Assembly (NCBI GenBank): GCA_013396635.1
Contig: WBMW01004109.1
Location: 174,363-238,362 of the forward strand
DNA length: 64,000 nucleotides
Direction: 5' to 3'
Origin: Penelope pileata
Lineage: Eukaryota > Chordata > Aves > Galliformes > Cracidae
Shown here: positions 48,901 to 60,375 of the stretch, piece by piece
Layout of the letters: every line of letters starts with the position of its first letter
Numbering within the stretch: the stretch's first letter is position 1
Made by a program: the position numbers and the translations under genes
The notes under the pieces: model-generated
Database searches by the model: none
Told to the model about the DNA's origin: nothing
Seen by the model: the letters and a program-made list of their open reading frames with translations, nothing else

Positions 48901-51900
48901 ACGAAATTACGTAGATTTGAGGTCTCTGCTCTTCCTGTAAGGCATATTTATGAAATCAGCCAGGAGGTTCTCGTGAAAAGCTCTTATGAAAGAGAGATTT
49001 TGCAATGAAAATGGAAGGAGGATTTTTTAAGTGAGGAAGTCTAGTATTCCATATATCCATGGAGAGGAACACCAAGACAGTTTCTGTATCTTCATTTAAT
49101 GACTGATAAAACTATCGAGAGAGTTCTAAGGCACAGAAGCTGGATGAAAGAATTCTCAAAGATTAAATGGATATTCTAACTAATTAAAGATACTTAACTA
49201 ATTTCCACACTCCTATATAGTCCTTAAATCCTGTACAGTCACCTATACAAAAAATGGAAAATATTCGCAGCCAATCTTGCATATTGTCAGACTGCTAAGG
49301 AATGCTTCTGACAGTGAAACCAGTGTGTTTTTAGTTTCTGTTTGGAGAAGGGCCTGCAATATCTTGAATCAGCTTTCTAACATGTATCTGATGTGCCCTC
49401 TACCACATAAAAATCAGAAATACCTCCTCACCATCACTTTTCTCTGAAGCAAAAGAAAATCATCGCGAAGGTATTTCTTCATACAGCTGCTAGTATGTTA
49501 GATGCTAAATACAGTCAGTGTCTTGATGTTAACTAAGCACTTCAGAACAGCTCTGCTTTATCACTGGAAAGATAAAGAACACATCTCCTGGCAAATGCTT
49601 AAGCATGAACAGCTATTTTATATATACATTTGTATATCATAGATGTTTAAAACAAAGTGAACGTGCCTACCGTGAGATACTACTTCCAAGATTAACAGTC
49701 CTACAACACTGGTCTTTCAGATCACTGCTTTATACTTATGAATATAAAGCTCAATCTCATTATGTAACTGTGCCTTTTTGTGAATCTGATGAATATAACA
49801 CACAGTAATAGGAGGAATAAGGTGAAGATTAAAAGAACTTCACTCTATTCAAGATGAAAGTCTGTGATGAAGTTAACGAAACAATAGTTTTAGTTTCAAA
49901 CTTCCAACTCTGATTTAATAGAATTCTCTATTTTCTGTATAACTGAGATTTCAGGAGTTAACTTATCCTATTTCATGATGTTATATTTTTACCTCTTTTG
50001 TTTCTTCTTAATCTGAAATTTTGAGGAAACTAATGAAGTCATCAGCTTTCTCTGCCAGACACTGGGAATATCTATTGTGTAAAGAATTAATAAAAGATAT
50101 GATGACACCTAGTGGTACTAGAAAATACATATTCTTAAAATAAAGACATAGTGCAACAGAGTTTCAGTCTCCCCATTTAACATAGCTAAAAATGTTTGTG
50201 GTTGTTCTTCATTTATTTGAATACACAGATATGAAGTGATTTGAAATTTTTCTTTCCGTATTTTTTATTTTATTGTAAAGCAGGTATTAAAGAAAGCGTT
50301 GTTTTCAGCACAGAAAATGAACTGCTTTTTTGAGATTTGTGTTTTCTATCAGGTCACACTGATTTCTCACTGCTTTACAGAAAAATAGTTATCATATTTA
50401 CCTTTCATTGTTAAGGTATCAAAGTTTAAAAGCTTTTCTTACCTAAGCAAGTTAGTTCCACTGTGATACATAGAGATTATAGAATTTCCTCTTTTCTTAT
50501 ATATTATAGGAAGCAAAAAGGCTTAGGAAATCGATTAATGTTTGTTTTTGTCTTTTTAGTCTAGCAACTTCAATTTCTGTAATATTATCTTTGAATAAGA
50601 TCCGACTATTTCTTGCTTACAGTGCCTGCATGAAAAGGTAACTAATATTCAGCTTCCCCAATCTGTCAAATAACTAACAGATTATCAGTTACGATCTGGT
50701 ATCACTTTTATTAGCCAGTGGTCTAAAATGAGGAAGCAATTACCAGGTGAATCAACACTTACACATGTAGGATTAAATCAGCTCTTAGTAGAGAACACAT
50801 GTAGCTTCATCTAGCAAATAGCAGCTGGATCACATAAGGAAATTTTAATTAGCTTACCATTTCTGCCTCTGTAGCATAAAGACTTTGCCAACTTTGCACT
50901 CTTGTTTTTTCCAAGAGTATCTTGCAAATGAAAATGAGCAAAAAGGAAGCCTCCCTTCCTCACTCTTCTACCATTTTATGGTATTATTTGTGTTAGGCAG
51001 TCTCAGTAGGATTTAGATACTTTCCTTTGCTAACTCCTAGTTTCTCTTCCCATGTTCCCTACATGGTACTTCAGTCTCAAAAGTGTCTATCATTTGTCAA
51101 GAGTAAAAAGTGAGAATCAAGGTTACTAATTAAATAATAGAATAACGAACTTGGTATGAAATAAATAAAGAAAAGATGGTTGATTTCTACTTATGGACAC
51201 TTGCTGGATTTTATGTAATCCAGTAAGCAAGTATGTAGCACTAAACAACGCTCTTCACAAACTGTATTCCTCAGTACATAGAGGGTAGTAAATCTGAGCT
51301 CATCTCCATTCTCAAACTTGTAGAAAACTAATTTATTTTAAAAAGCATGAAGGAAGATACTGCACAATAATATCTCAGTGTATCAGTTCTGAGATGGATT
51401 TTGGAGGCCAACAAGAAATACACCACACTATTCACAGGATGGTGCCACAAGCTCATACAGCCCAGGGAGAAGGCGATGCTATTCTGCACAGCCATCATAT
51501 TCCTTTTTGTTGTTTAAAGAGCACAAATCATCAGCTGCAATTTTCTCCTGTAGATAAAAGTATTTGTAGCCATGTCTTGAATTCTCCCATACATGCTCAT
51601 GACAATAAAAAAGAGAAAAACAATGGAAAGCATAAAAAGAAACATAAATTACATGAAAACTTACAGAGCCCAAAAGTGACATTGTCAAGAAAGTCAGATT
51701 AAGGCACCTTCTTCCTCTAAGTTTATATGACAATAACCTTTACAACAAGAGGAAATAGAACAATTCTTGATGTTCAGAAAAACTCACAGGAATGCTTTAT
51801 TTTTAAAAAACCTTATATTTGTTTTTTAAAATTCCCTATGCTTATTTGAATTATGGGTGCCCTCTAGTACTTTATCAATGGAGTGGTACGAATTGTTATA

Positions 51901-52099
51901 AAAGGAAGTAATTTAAGATCTTTTTTTTTTTCCAGGATAGGGCTCTCACCTCGTAGTAAATACAAAATCAAACTCTCTTCCTCTGGTCTCTGAATGTGGA
52001 GTGACTGTTTAGAGGTCACATATTTGTGGAGAAATGTTGTTTTCATGAAAAGTCCAAAGAAACAAAAGTTAATCTGTTTAAAGCACCAAAAAACCACCA
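45906..52099. other. 6.2-kb tract with no recognised gene or transposon
   Basis: Mostly AT-rich. The first 400 bases (45906-46330) are more GC-rich, with a CT-rich segment, and are unassigned. Poly-A runs occur near 47101 and 47167. A 102-codon frame (51394-51702) has a lysine/histidine-rich stretch (HDNKKEKNNGKHKKKHKL) that comes from A-rich DNA and is probably chance. No other structure seen. Confidence 0.5.
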
Positions 52100-52183
52100 A
52101 AAAAAAAAATTAGCTGTCTAAAACACAGTACCATGTGGGCTTCTTTGTTGACAATTACCTCCATCCCAGACAGACCCAGCACA
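52100..52183 (-). mobile_element. LTR remnant, minus strand (first ~85 bases)
   Basis: On the minus strand from 52183 the sequence reads TGTGCTGGGTCTG, then CTGGGATGGAGGTAATT, then ATGGTACTGTGTTTTAGA. This is the same order as the start of the LTR at 31177-31755 (TGTGCTTCAGTTT, GGGATGGAATTTTC, ATAGTACTGTGATTTAGA). Similarity fades after about 52100, at an A-run. It is taken as a truncated LTR of the same broad family. Confidence 0.6.
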
Positions 52184-55100
52184 GTGCTAGTAGAAGGGCT
52201 TACTTCAGGAACACTGCAGGAGACATCTGGTGCATTCTGAACAGACTGGCAGCCTGTTACACCAGAAACACACACAAGCAGTTCCTTCCAGAAAGTATTT
52301 GCAATCTAAGCCTGGACAAGAAGTCCCAAATTCTAAGGCGGAAAACGTGCCTTAGAACTACAAATGAAACCCAGGTAACCTTCGTATTATGAGGGAACAA
52401 TATGATCTCAAAAGACTGACAGAAGGAACTACCTGTTTACATTAATATCTCACCTATATTTCCTTGTGAGGTAAGTGTATGTAATGACAATAAACTCATT
52501 ATAATTATTAATGTTAAATGAAAATCAACACACACTAAACCAGGGCCTGCATTTTGAGAGTGTAGAAGTGTCACAAGATAGCATAACATACAAAACCTAA
52601 AGCGTTTACTCTATTACTATCTATTATTTACAGATCAAAGAAAGACTTTGTAAACAGAGGATATTCAGGTAAATTACTTCATTATTATAAGTATTTTCCC
52701 AAGGCTTCAATTATGTAAGTTCTAGTTACAGATTATTTCAAAGTTTAAAGTTGCAGATTAATAAATAATATTGGCAAGACCTATTGATGCTGCAAGCAAT
52801 AGGAAAAATAAAATAATTTCGTACATGATGAGAGTAGATCTCATTTCAAAAGAATAAACTGAAGAAAATCATATCATTTTTATAGACATTAATAATCATA
52901 ATCTATGAATTACATTGTTTTTTGGATTGTTAAGTCCATATTTCAAACATATTTATTTCATTGAAGGAAATAGAGGTAGTCTTTTCAAAGACATCGAATT
53001 ATGAATACAAAATGTTCAGTTGGAAACTCATTTGTTTACACTCTTCAGTGCCAGCTTTTTCCCATTAACAAGTTGAAATCTCTTCAAATTATTTTTATTG
53101 GGAATTTCATTAGTGTTTGTAAACATATCATGTTTACAAGCAAGCAGAATGCATGAATGTCAGACTGTGCCCATTTTGTATTTTCCATTTCTCCCTGCCT
53201 GTTCCTATCTATTTGTAGTGCTGCCCATTCTTTTGCACTTAGTCAGGCTAATCCCTTGTATGGACGTGTACTCCACTCACAGAATAGCTCCCAAAGGGCA
53301 TATAGACACCTTGATTCATACTTCTGTGGTTTTTAGGTCTCATCTCTACAAAACAATATTACAGCATGACGGAAGTCTTTGAATTGGCCCAAGCAAAACA
53401 GAAATCCCAAAGATACAAAGATCAGCTTAGAAACTACCATTTGTCACTCATCTACATCTCAAAAGAGCCATGTACTTCACAAAAGCAGTGAGTAGTGTTT
53501 CTTCAATAGGCTAGATTGAAATTGAAAGAAGAAAATGAAGAAGATTCCTCATAGGATATCACTAGAGTAAAATCTAAGTCAGGATCTTGGAAATAAACAT
53601 CTCAGAAAACAATTGTTTATTTGATTCTTTCTTTTTTCTTGCAGCAGAAGCAGTAAATTCAACATAGTATACATGATGTAATTCTAAGATCTGTTCTTCA
53701 TCCACTGATACAAATAATGGCACTCTTTCCCCTGCCACTGTCAGTAAGGGTACATTATGGAAATTTAGAGTTGCATATGATATAGATTTGTGGTAATTAT
53801 CATCTCAAGTGATATTTGGGGACTATACTTTTTTGTACTTAAATGACATTTGCTGGATAGGCAGCAAAACCAGAACATACATTTCACAGCACCTCATATC
53901 TTTTAATAGATCAATAAGATTCTTCTGTTTCATATTTTTTTACAACAGTGAGTCACAGCATGAATAGCACTTCTTTGAAATGAACCAGGGATATTTTTCA
54001 TTTGTTTGTTTATTTTTCTTTACATAAAGCACACATACTGTTTGAATATGAGTTATTCTATCCAAATACATCTTATATGAAGTTGAAATATGATGTGGAC
54101 TAAGGTTTTGCCACAAAAGCCACAGTTTCACTCTTGGGGCATAAAGAATCCACATTTTGTACATGGCACACTAGACAGTCTGATGGCCTTCTTTAAGGAG
54201 ACATTAGTAATTGGGTCAGAAACAATTCTGCCTCCAAATTTCTCAATCCATTTTTTTGTGTTTCTCGAATAGACTGCACAGAAGTGAAAGAATTTGCAGC
54301 AAGTGAATGCTGATCCCTAATTTTCATCAGTAAGACAAGAGAAACGAATAATGAAGCCTAGGGAAACTACCTAGCCTGCCACTGCTTCAGCTGTGCAGAA
54401 ATAGAGGAAGAAAAGATTACATGATTCCCTTCCTCACAAATAAGAGATGTCCAGCATAGTACAACACCAAAAACATTTGTGAACATCTGTGCTACACATA
54501 ATTATTCGGTCTTCTTTTGCATACATCATTCCATTTATAGATTCCAATATTCTGTGCTGAATTTATGGGAACTTGGTGTACAATAAATTGGTTCAGTGTT
54601 TGGTAAAACTAATAGCAAAAACATCCCACATATGGCAACCAACACATAAAAACTCAGTTTTAAATCTAGAACTTTGTTTTTAACCTGAAGTTCTCAGGCC
54701 AAAAGCATTCACAGGCTATTCTTAAGTGGTCTGCAAGGAACTGAGAAAAGCAAGCTTATGCTTAAATTTAGTACGTATACATCTGGATATCTATTGGGAA
54801 ATATTTCAGTGTCCACAGATTAAGTGAAAGATTGATAATGACAGGTCCACTCAGTTTAAAAACAACAACAATTAATATCACAAGTGCAAAACAGACAGGG
54901 TTGCAAAAAGGGACACAAAACGCTGTTCATATTATAAATGACAAATCCAAAGGCCTGATGCTTGATATTTACATGTACTTTTTGTGTAGCACCAACTAGA
55001 CTGCCTCATAATTAGAGACAACTCCCATGAGGTAGAAAGTAATTGCTCATTTGTAGATGAGGTACTTCTGGATCAAGAAGTGATTAAAATATTTATATTG

Positions 55101-57860
55101 CACAGCTTGTTCAATTCACTCATATTATCAGATTAATTTACTTTAATTCACCATGCATCAACATTTACATGGTTTTCCTCCAAAAATGGTACTTGAAATA
55201 AAATATCTTTTTATTACTTATTTTGCAGCTTAATAATGTCACTGTGTGGGATGGATAGATGGGCACTGACTCATTAGCGTTGTATATTTACTCTATAAGC
55301 ATTATGCTGTGTACTGAACATGAAATATAGGTACTTATGATGAAATGATTTTTAGGCTGGAATCACCAGAGAATAAGGTTTAAATTAATAAAAATTGACT
55401 ACTGACAACTATATAAAATCTTGTTATCCTTGAGAAAAAAAGATGAGTCTTTTTTTTCCTTAGATAAAACCTGATATTCTAATCTGACTTTTATTTATAA
55501 ACTAAAATCTCTACACTTCTTTGTTTTATGTTAATTTCTCTCCCAAAGTACTTAATGTGATAAATTAACTGGGATAAAAATCAAAAATTTACTAAAAGTA
55601 ATCTGAACATATACCTTTATATACATTTATAAGCACCTTGCACCCACGGAAACAGGGTGTAAGATATCTGTCAGTGACAGAACTAGTACATTATTTATGA
55701 TACAAAATCCATAGATTTCTAAGGTGACACTTTAAAAACTGTCACTAAGGTATCTGACAAAAACTGCTGTGGATCTATGTTTACTGAAGATTAAACAAAT
55801 ATGTCCAAAAACTAACAGCCTAGAGTTCAGAGCAGATTTTACAAATTCCCTGAAAATCTAGGTAATTGTTCAGGTTTTAACCAACCAGTTTAAGCTAATT
55901 CACATATGTATATCCAGCGCGCTGTTGCAGTAAGGTAGACATAACACTTATAAGTGTCCTGGCTAGTAGTGGCAGTACTGAAAAACCCTGCTAGCTCAGG
56001 GGACTTTGCACCATTAACTACTGTTCCCATATCACACTCTACATGGGAATATGTCAAAAGTCTCACCTTTGTCTTATTTACCATACGGTCAATAGGGATG
56101 GTGTGCCTGACAAGCTATAACTTTAGAACAAGCCAAACCATATATTTTACATTTGATTGTGTCCACTTTACACACCGATTTCCTGATATGTATTTGGTTG
56201 AATCATATGATTACAAAGGCTGCTAACTCTAAAAAAGGAACTGTAATTGATCAAGTTAATGAAAATGACGTCTCTTTTATCATTTTTGATCAACACACAA
56301 TAAATTTCTTGGGCATGATTATACTTAAAATGTAGTAGTTATGTCAATGCAAATTTCTGAGACAATTTTCTTCAAGATTAAGAAATTCTCAATAAGGTTA
56401 CCATACCAAGGAATCTTTATTATTTCAACTTCTGTTTTCAGAAATCTTTTCATGAGTTTATCAGTTCTGAAAGCATCTTGCCAAAACCTCTGGCTCACAA
56501 ATCAAAGACTGTAACTTGTCTTTGTGAAGATATTGGTCTAACATTTGCATATGAAATGGTCTTTGAACTGGCTAATCTCACCTTCAACCAAAACAAGATC
56601 AAGTAGGAGGACAAATGTCCTGGGGATTAGTTAGATTTGGAGTGAAACAGAAATATATTATTTTTTCTTCTGTAGTCAATTGAAATGGAATTTGTCAGTT
56701 TTGGTTTTATGGACATCTTGTCTGCACTTCAGAAAAACAAATATCAAAGAAAGAACAGCTCTGTAAAGCAATTTTTAAATAAATAGTAAATGAAATCTCT
56801 GAGTTATGGTATTTATATGCTTGCTATTTCAAGTGCATGTGGACAACATTCAGTGGACAATTTAGGGCAGGGAATCCACAGCAAGCCTTGTTGCCTTCAG
56901 GAAAGGAAGAAGAGATGGAGAAGAGCTGTCAGAACTCTGTACATTCAGTATTGTCAGATATAGGTGGCCTACAGTGTCTGCCAGCATAAAAGAGAAGAAA
57001 ACAGATGCTTGTCCAGTATCAGACTCAATGATATCTCCTAAAAGACGTTGCTGTGGTTGGTTAAACAGTAAAGTAAAAAAGAGAATTAGGTTGCAGGACT
57101 GTACTTGCCAAAATAAAAGCTTGCAATGTTTCCTTGACCGGCAAAGGACCTTTACAGACATCATTAATGTTTTCACTTTTAGGCATAGCTCTTAGTCTCC
57201 TGGCATAAAAATCCTGGAAAAAAGCATACAAGCAAATGTGATGAGATCACAGTCAGGAGCACTCTCTCTGAAAAGAATTGCAAGGTATTCTGAAACTAAA
57301 AAACAGAACAGATACTAAATAAATTATTTTAGTATAAAGAGAGAGAAATAAAGATTTTGTATTGTTATACTGAAAGCTGTCAGCATGATCAGATACAAAA
57401 TCTTTCTCATTAGAGATAGCTGACACAGAGAAGGAAAAGAAGGAAGCCATCTGCCACATTACCAAACAAAGGCTCAAGATTCAACCATACTAGTATTCTT
57501 TCCCTGGTATTTCTGCTTTGTTATATAGTTAACTGTGTCTTTGATCATTAGAGTTTTCACTTCCTTCTTATCCTTAAGAAAAATAACAGCAGAAACTTGC
57601 TAATAGCAGATCAGCCACAGGCTATAGTCCTTTTTCTCATATTCCAGCAGAATGAAAAATAAACAAAAAGAACTTTTCATAAATGTTTTCAGTAAATTGT
57701 GTAATGCTTTTTGTAAGAGAGATATTTTTTTACTTCAAAGCTGAAAAAGGAATTCTTTAAAGGTTTGATTCTCAATCCTTGTGCATCTTACTGGACAAAA
57801 CCACACATAAACATCGCTTTTTTTTTCTTGCATCCATATATGTTCTGGTCAGTAAGCAAG
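52184..57860. other. 5.7-kb AT-rich tract, no recognised gene
   Basis: No coding exon, RNA gene or transposon seen. Frames of 60-104 codons on both strands lack motifs. The longest, minus 56862-57176 (104 codons), is leucine/serine-rich without a recognisable domain. Confidence 0.5.
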
Positions 57861-58115
57861 AATCACAGAATAATAGAATCTAGAATAGATTCACAGAATC
57901 ACGGAGAATTCAGGCTGGAAGGGAGCTCAGGTGGTCTCCAGTCCAACCTCTTGCTCACAGCAGAGGCAGTTCTGAAGTCTGTGTTGTTTGCTCAGGGCTT
58001 TATCCAGCTGGGTCTTGAAAATCTCCAGAGATGGAGACTAGACAGTCTTTTTCAACAGCTTCCACTTCCCTGGGGACAATGTTTCTCCTTATGCCCAGCC
58101 TGAACATCTCTCTTT
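57861..58115 (-). mobile_element. CR1 LINE 3' fragment, minus strand
   Basis: Begins with a reversed, degenerate tail (AGAATCACAGAATAATAGAA...TCACAGAATC), then GGCTGGAAGGGAGCTCAGG and CCAGTCCAACCTCTTGCTCA. It reaches the reversed FFxxR block (GACAATGTTTCTCCTTATGC) before breaking near 58115. There it meets the truncated 5' end of a plus-strand CR1, giving a head-to-head pair. Confidence 0.88.
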
Positions 58116-58124
58116 TCCACCCAA

Positions 58125-59150
58125 CATACTGGGATGCCTCTCAAGTGCCTATACATCAATACACACCATATAGAGAATAAACAAGGTGAGATAGAGATCT
58201 GTGTGCAGCTGTAGGGCCATAATTTCATTGGAATCATGGAGACATGGTGGGATGGCTTCCATGATTGCGGTGTTGCAATGGAGGATCACAGGCTCTTCAG
58301 GAATGACAGTTTGGGAAGATGAGAAGGAGATGTTGACCTTTCTGTGAGAGAGTAGCTGGAGTGCATGGAGCTCTGTCTGGGGGTTGATGAGGAGCTGACT
58401 GAGTCTTCACAGATTAGGATTAATCTGGATTAGAGACAGGTGATTTACAGCAGATGCCTGTTCTAGGCCACCTGACCAGAAAGAACAAGACAGCTTTGAG
58501 GAAAAAGACCTAGGGGTCCCAGTGGGTACCAGTCTGAACATGAGCCAGCAATGTGCCCTGGCCACAGAGAAGGCTAGTCATATCCTGTACTGCATTAAGC
58601 AAAAGCACCACCAGCAGGTCAAGGCAGGTGATCCTTTTCCTCTATTCAGCACTGGTAAGGCCACACCTGGAGTGCTGTGTTCAGATCTTGGCTCCTCAGT
58701 AGAAGAGAGACATGGGGCTCCTGGAGAGAGATTCCAACAAAGGGCCATAAAGATAATTAAGACACTGGAGCATCTTTCCTATGAGGAAAAACAGAGAGCT
58801 GAGAATCTCCATCTTAGAGAAGACCTGGGTGATCTCATCAATGTATATAAATACCTGCAAGGGGGGTTCGAGTAGGATGGAGCCAGGTTCTTTTCAGTGG
58901 TGTCTGGTGATAGGACATGAGATAATGGGCAAAAATTAGAAGACAAGAGTTTCTATCTCAATATAAGGAAACACTTCTTCACTATGAGAGTGAAGAGAGG
59001 TTGTGGAGTCTCCCTCCCTGGATAACTTCAAAAGTCATCTGGACATGGCCCTGGGCAATCTGCTCTGGATGGCTCTGCTTGAGCAGGGAGGCTGGACCAT
59101 CCAGAGGTCCCTTCTAACTTCACTAGAATTCTGTGATTCTGTGACTGAAA
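58125..59150 (+). mobile_element. CR1 LINE with endonuclease remnant fused to RT C-terminus
   Basis: The left part (58125-58490) is CR1 ORF2 endonuclease: CTCAAGTGCCTATACATCAA (the LKCLYIN block) and, near 58233-58300, ETWWDGFHDCGVAMEDHRLF, which carries the conserved ETWWD motif. It ends at the CRPPDQ-like block near 58470. Sequence then jumps to the RT C-terminal region (EEKDLGVPVGTSLNMSQQCA at about 58500), so most of the RT, including the FADD catalytic box, is missing. It goes on through LEHLSYEE and the FFT.RVK blocks to a tail TCTGTGATTCTGTGA near 59145. Many stops; an old non-functional copy. Confidence 0.85.
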
Positions 59151-59249
59151 ACACTACCTACATGTTGTTAATATCAGGCAGAAAACTGATCTTTAATACT
59201 GTAGAGTATATTAGGTTTACATGTATTAGGTTTTGATGGTGGAAGAAAA

Positions 59250-60375
59250 CTGTAGGGTGACCTCTGTGAGACAAGTCCAGAAGCTGCTTCATGTCAGATC
59301 AGAGCAAACTTCAGTCAGTTCCAAAAGTGGCCCATTGCTGGAGAGAGCTGAGCCACGCTCAACAACAACGCTTGTTGTGCCACTGTGAGAGCAGATTTAA
59401 GAAAGGCAAAGAATGCTGCACAACAGCAGCTGGGATAGTGAATGAGTGAGAAAATGCAGAGAGGAGCAGCACTGCAGATACCAAGATCAGTGTAGAAGGG
59501 CAAGAGGTGCTCCAGGTGTGGAGCAGAAGTTTCTTGCAGTCCAGGAGAGGCCCATGGTGGAGCAAGATATCCTCCTGCAGCCCGTGGGCACCACACAGAA
59601 TCATAGAATGGTTCAGGTTGGAAGGGACCTTAGAGATCATCTTGTTCCAACTCCCCTGCCATGGGCAAGCACACCTCCCACTAGACCAGGCTGCCCAATG
59701 CCCCATCCAGCCTGGCTTTGAATACTTCCAGGGAGGGGGAACATGGAATAGATCTCCATGTGCAGCCATGGAGGAGCACACAGTGCAGCAGTGGATTTGG
59801 CCTGAAAGAGGTCACAGCCCATTGAGAGCCCCTGGAGCAGGCCCTGGGCTGGAGCTGCAGCCTGTGGAGAGGAGCCCACAGTGGAGCAGGAGGTATAGGT
59901 GAGCTGCCGCCCATGGAGTCCCATGCTGGAGCCCTGCACTCCTGAAGGATGGTCTCCATGTTACAGAGTCATGTTAGAGCAGTGCTTGGAGAGCTGCAAC
60001 CTGTGGGAAGCCCACACAGGATCAGTTCAGGAAGGACAGCACAAGTGGGAGGGACCCCACATGACTAAGCATTACGGACAGACCACAACCCCTCTTCCCC
60101 ATTCCTCTTGGCTGCTTGGGGGAGTGGTTTGTAGAGGGTGGATAGTGGGAGGAAGGTTGTTTTAGTTTGCTTTTCATACTCACTACTCTGTGACCAATAG
60201 ACAATAAATTACATTAATCGCCCATATTCTGAGTCTGTTCTGCCCATGATGGCAATTGGTAAGTGATCTCCCCGTCCTTATCTCAACCCACAAGCATTTT
60301 TTTTTCCATTGTATTTCCTCTCCATCTGAGGAGGAGAGTGAGAAAGTAGTGTGTGGCATAGGTGTTAAAGCACCA
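59250..60375 (+). mobile_element. LTR of an avian endogenous retrovirus, split by a nested CR1
   Basis: Recognised as a galliform-type LTR by its organisation: a start near TGTAGGGTGACCTCTGTGAG; a U3 made of recurring CCATGGTGGAGCA/CAGCCC-type phrases (59550-59960); GTGGGAGGGACCCCACATGA; GGCTGCTTGGGGGAGTGG; a poly(A) signal AATAAA at 60203-60208; and the downstream TGATCTCCCCGTCCTTATCT and CAACCCACAAGC block, ending near 60375. Without the 146-base CR1 (59595-59740) the LTR is about 980 bases. No internal viral genes adjoin it, so it is a solo LTR. Ends are approximate and I found no clear target-site duplication. The 60-140-codon frames inside are not genes. Confidence 0.8.
59595..59740 (-). 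mobile_element. CR1 LINE 3' end nested inside an LTR, minus strand
   Basis: CAGAATCATAGAATGGTTCA starts the reversed tail, then come TTGGAAGGGACCTTAGAG, CACCTCCCACTAGACCAGG and GGCTTTGAATACTTCCAGG. LTR sequence continues on both sides (CCCGTGGGCACCACA on the left, ACATGGAATAGATCTCC on the right), so this CR1 is younger than the LTR. Compared by eye with 21630-21770 there are about five substitutions and one indel in roughly 140 positions. Confidence 0.95.

Noticed and set aside
51394..51702. 102-codon frame with a lysine/histidine-rich stretch
   Set aside because: The charged stretch comes from an A-rich region; no homologous family comes to mind.
59315..59959. Several overlapping frames of 91-140 codons on both strands
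   Set aside because: They lie inside an LTR and its nested CR1. GC-rich repeat sequence explains their openness.
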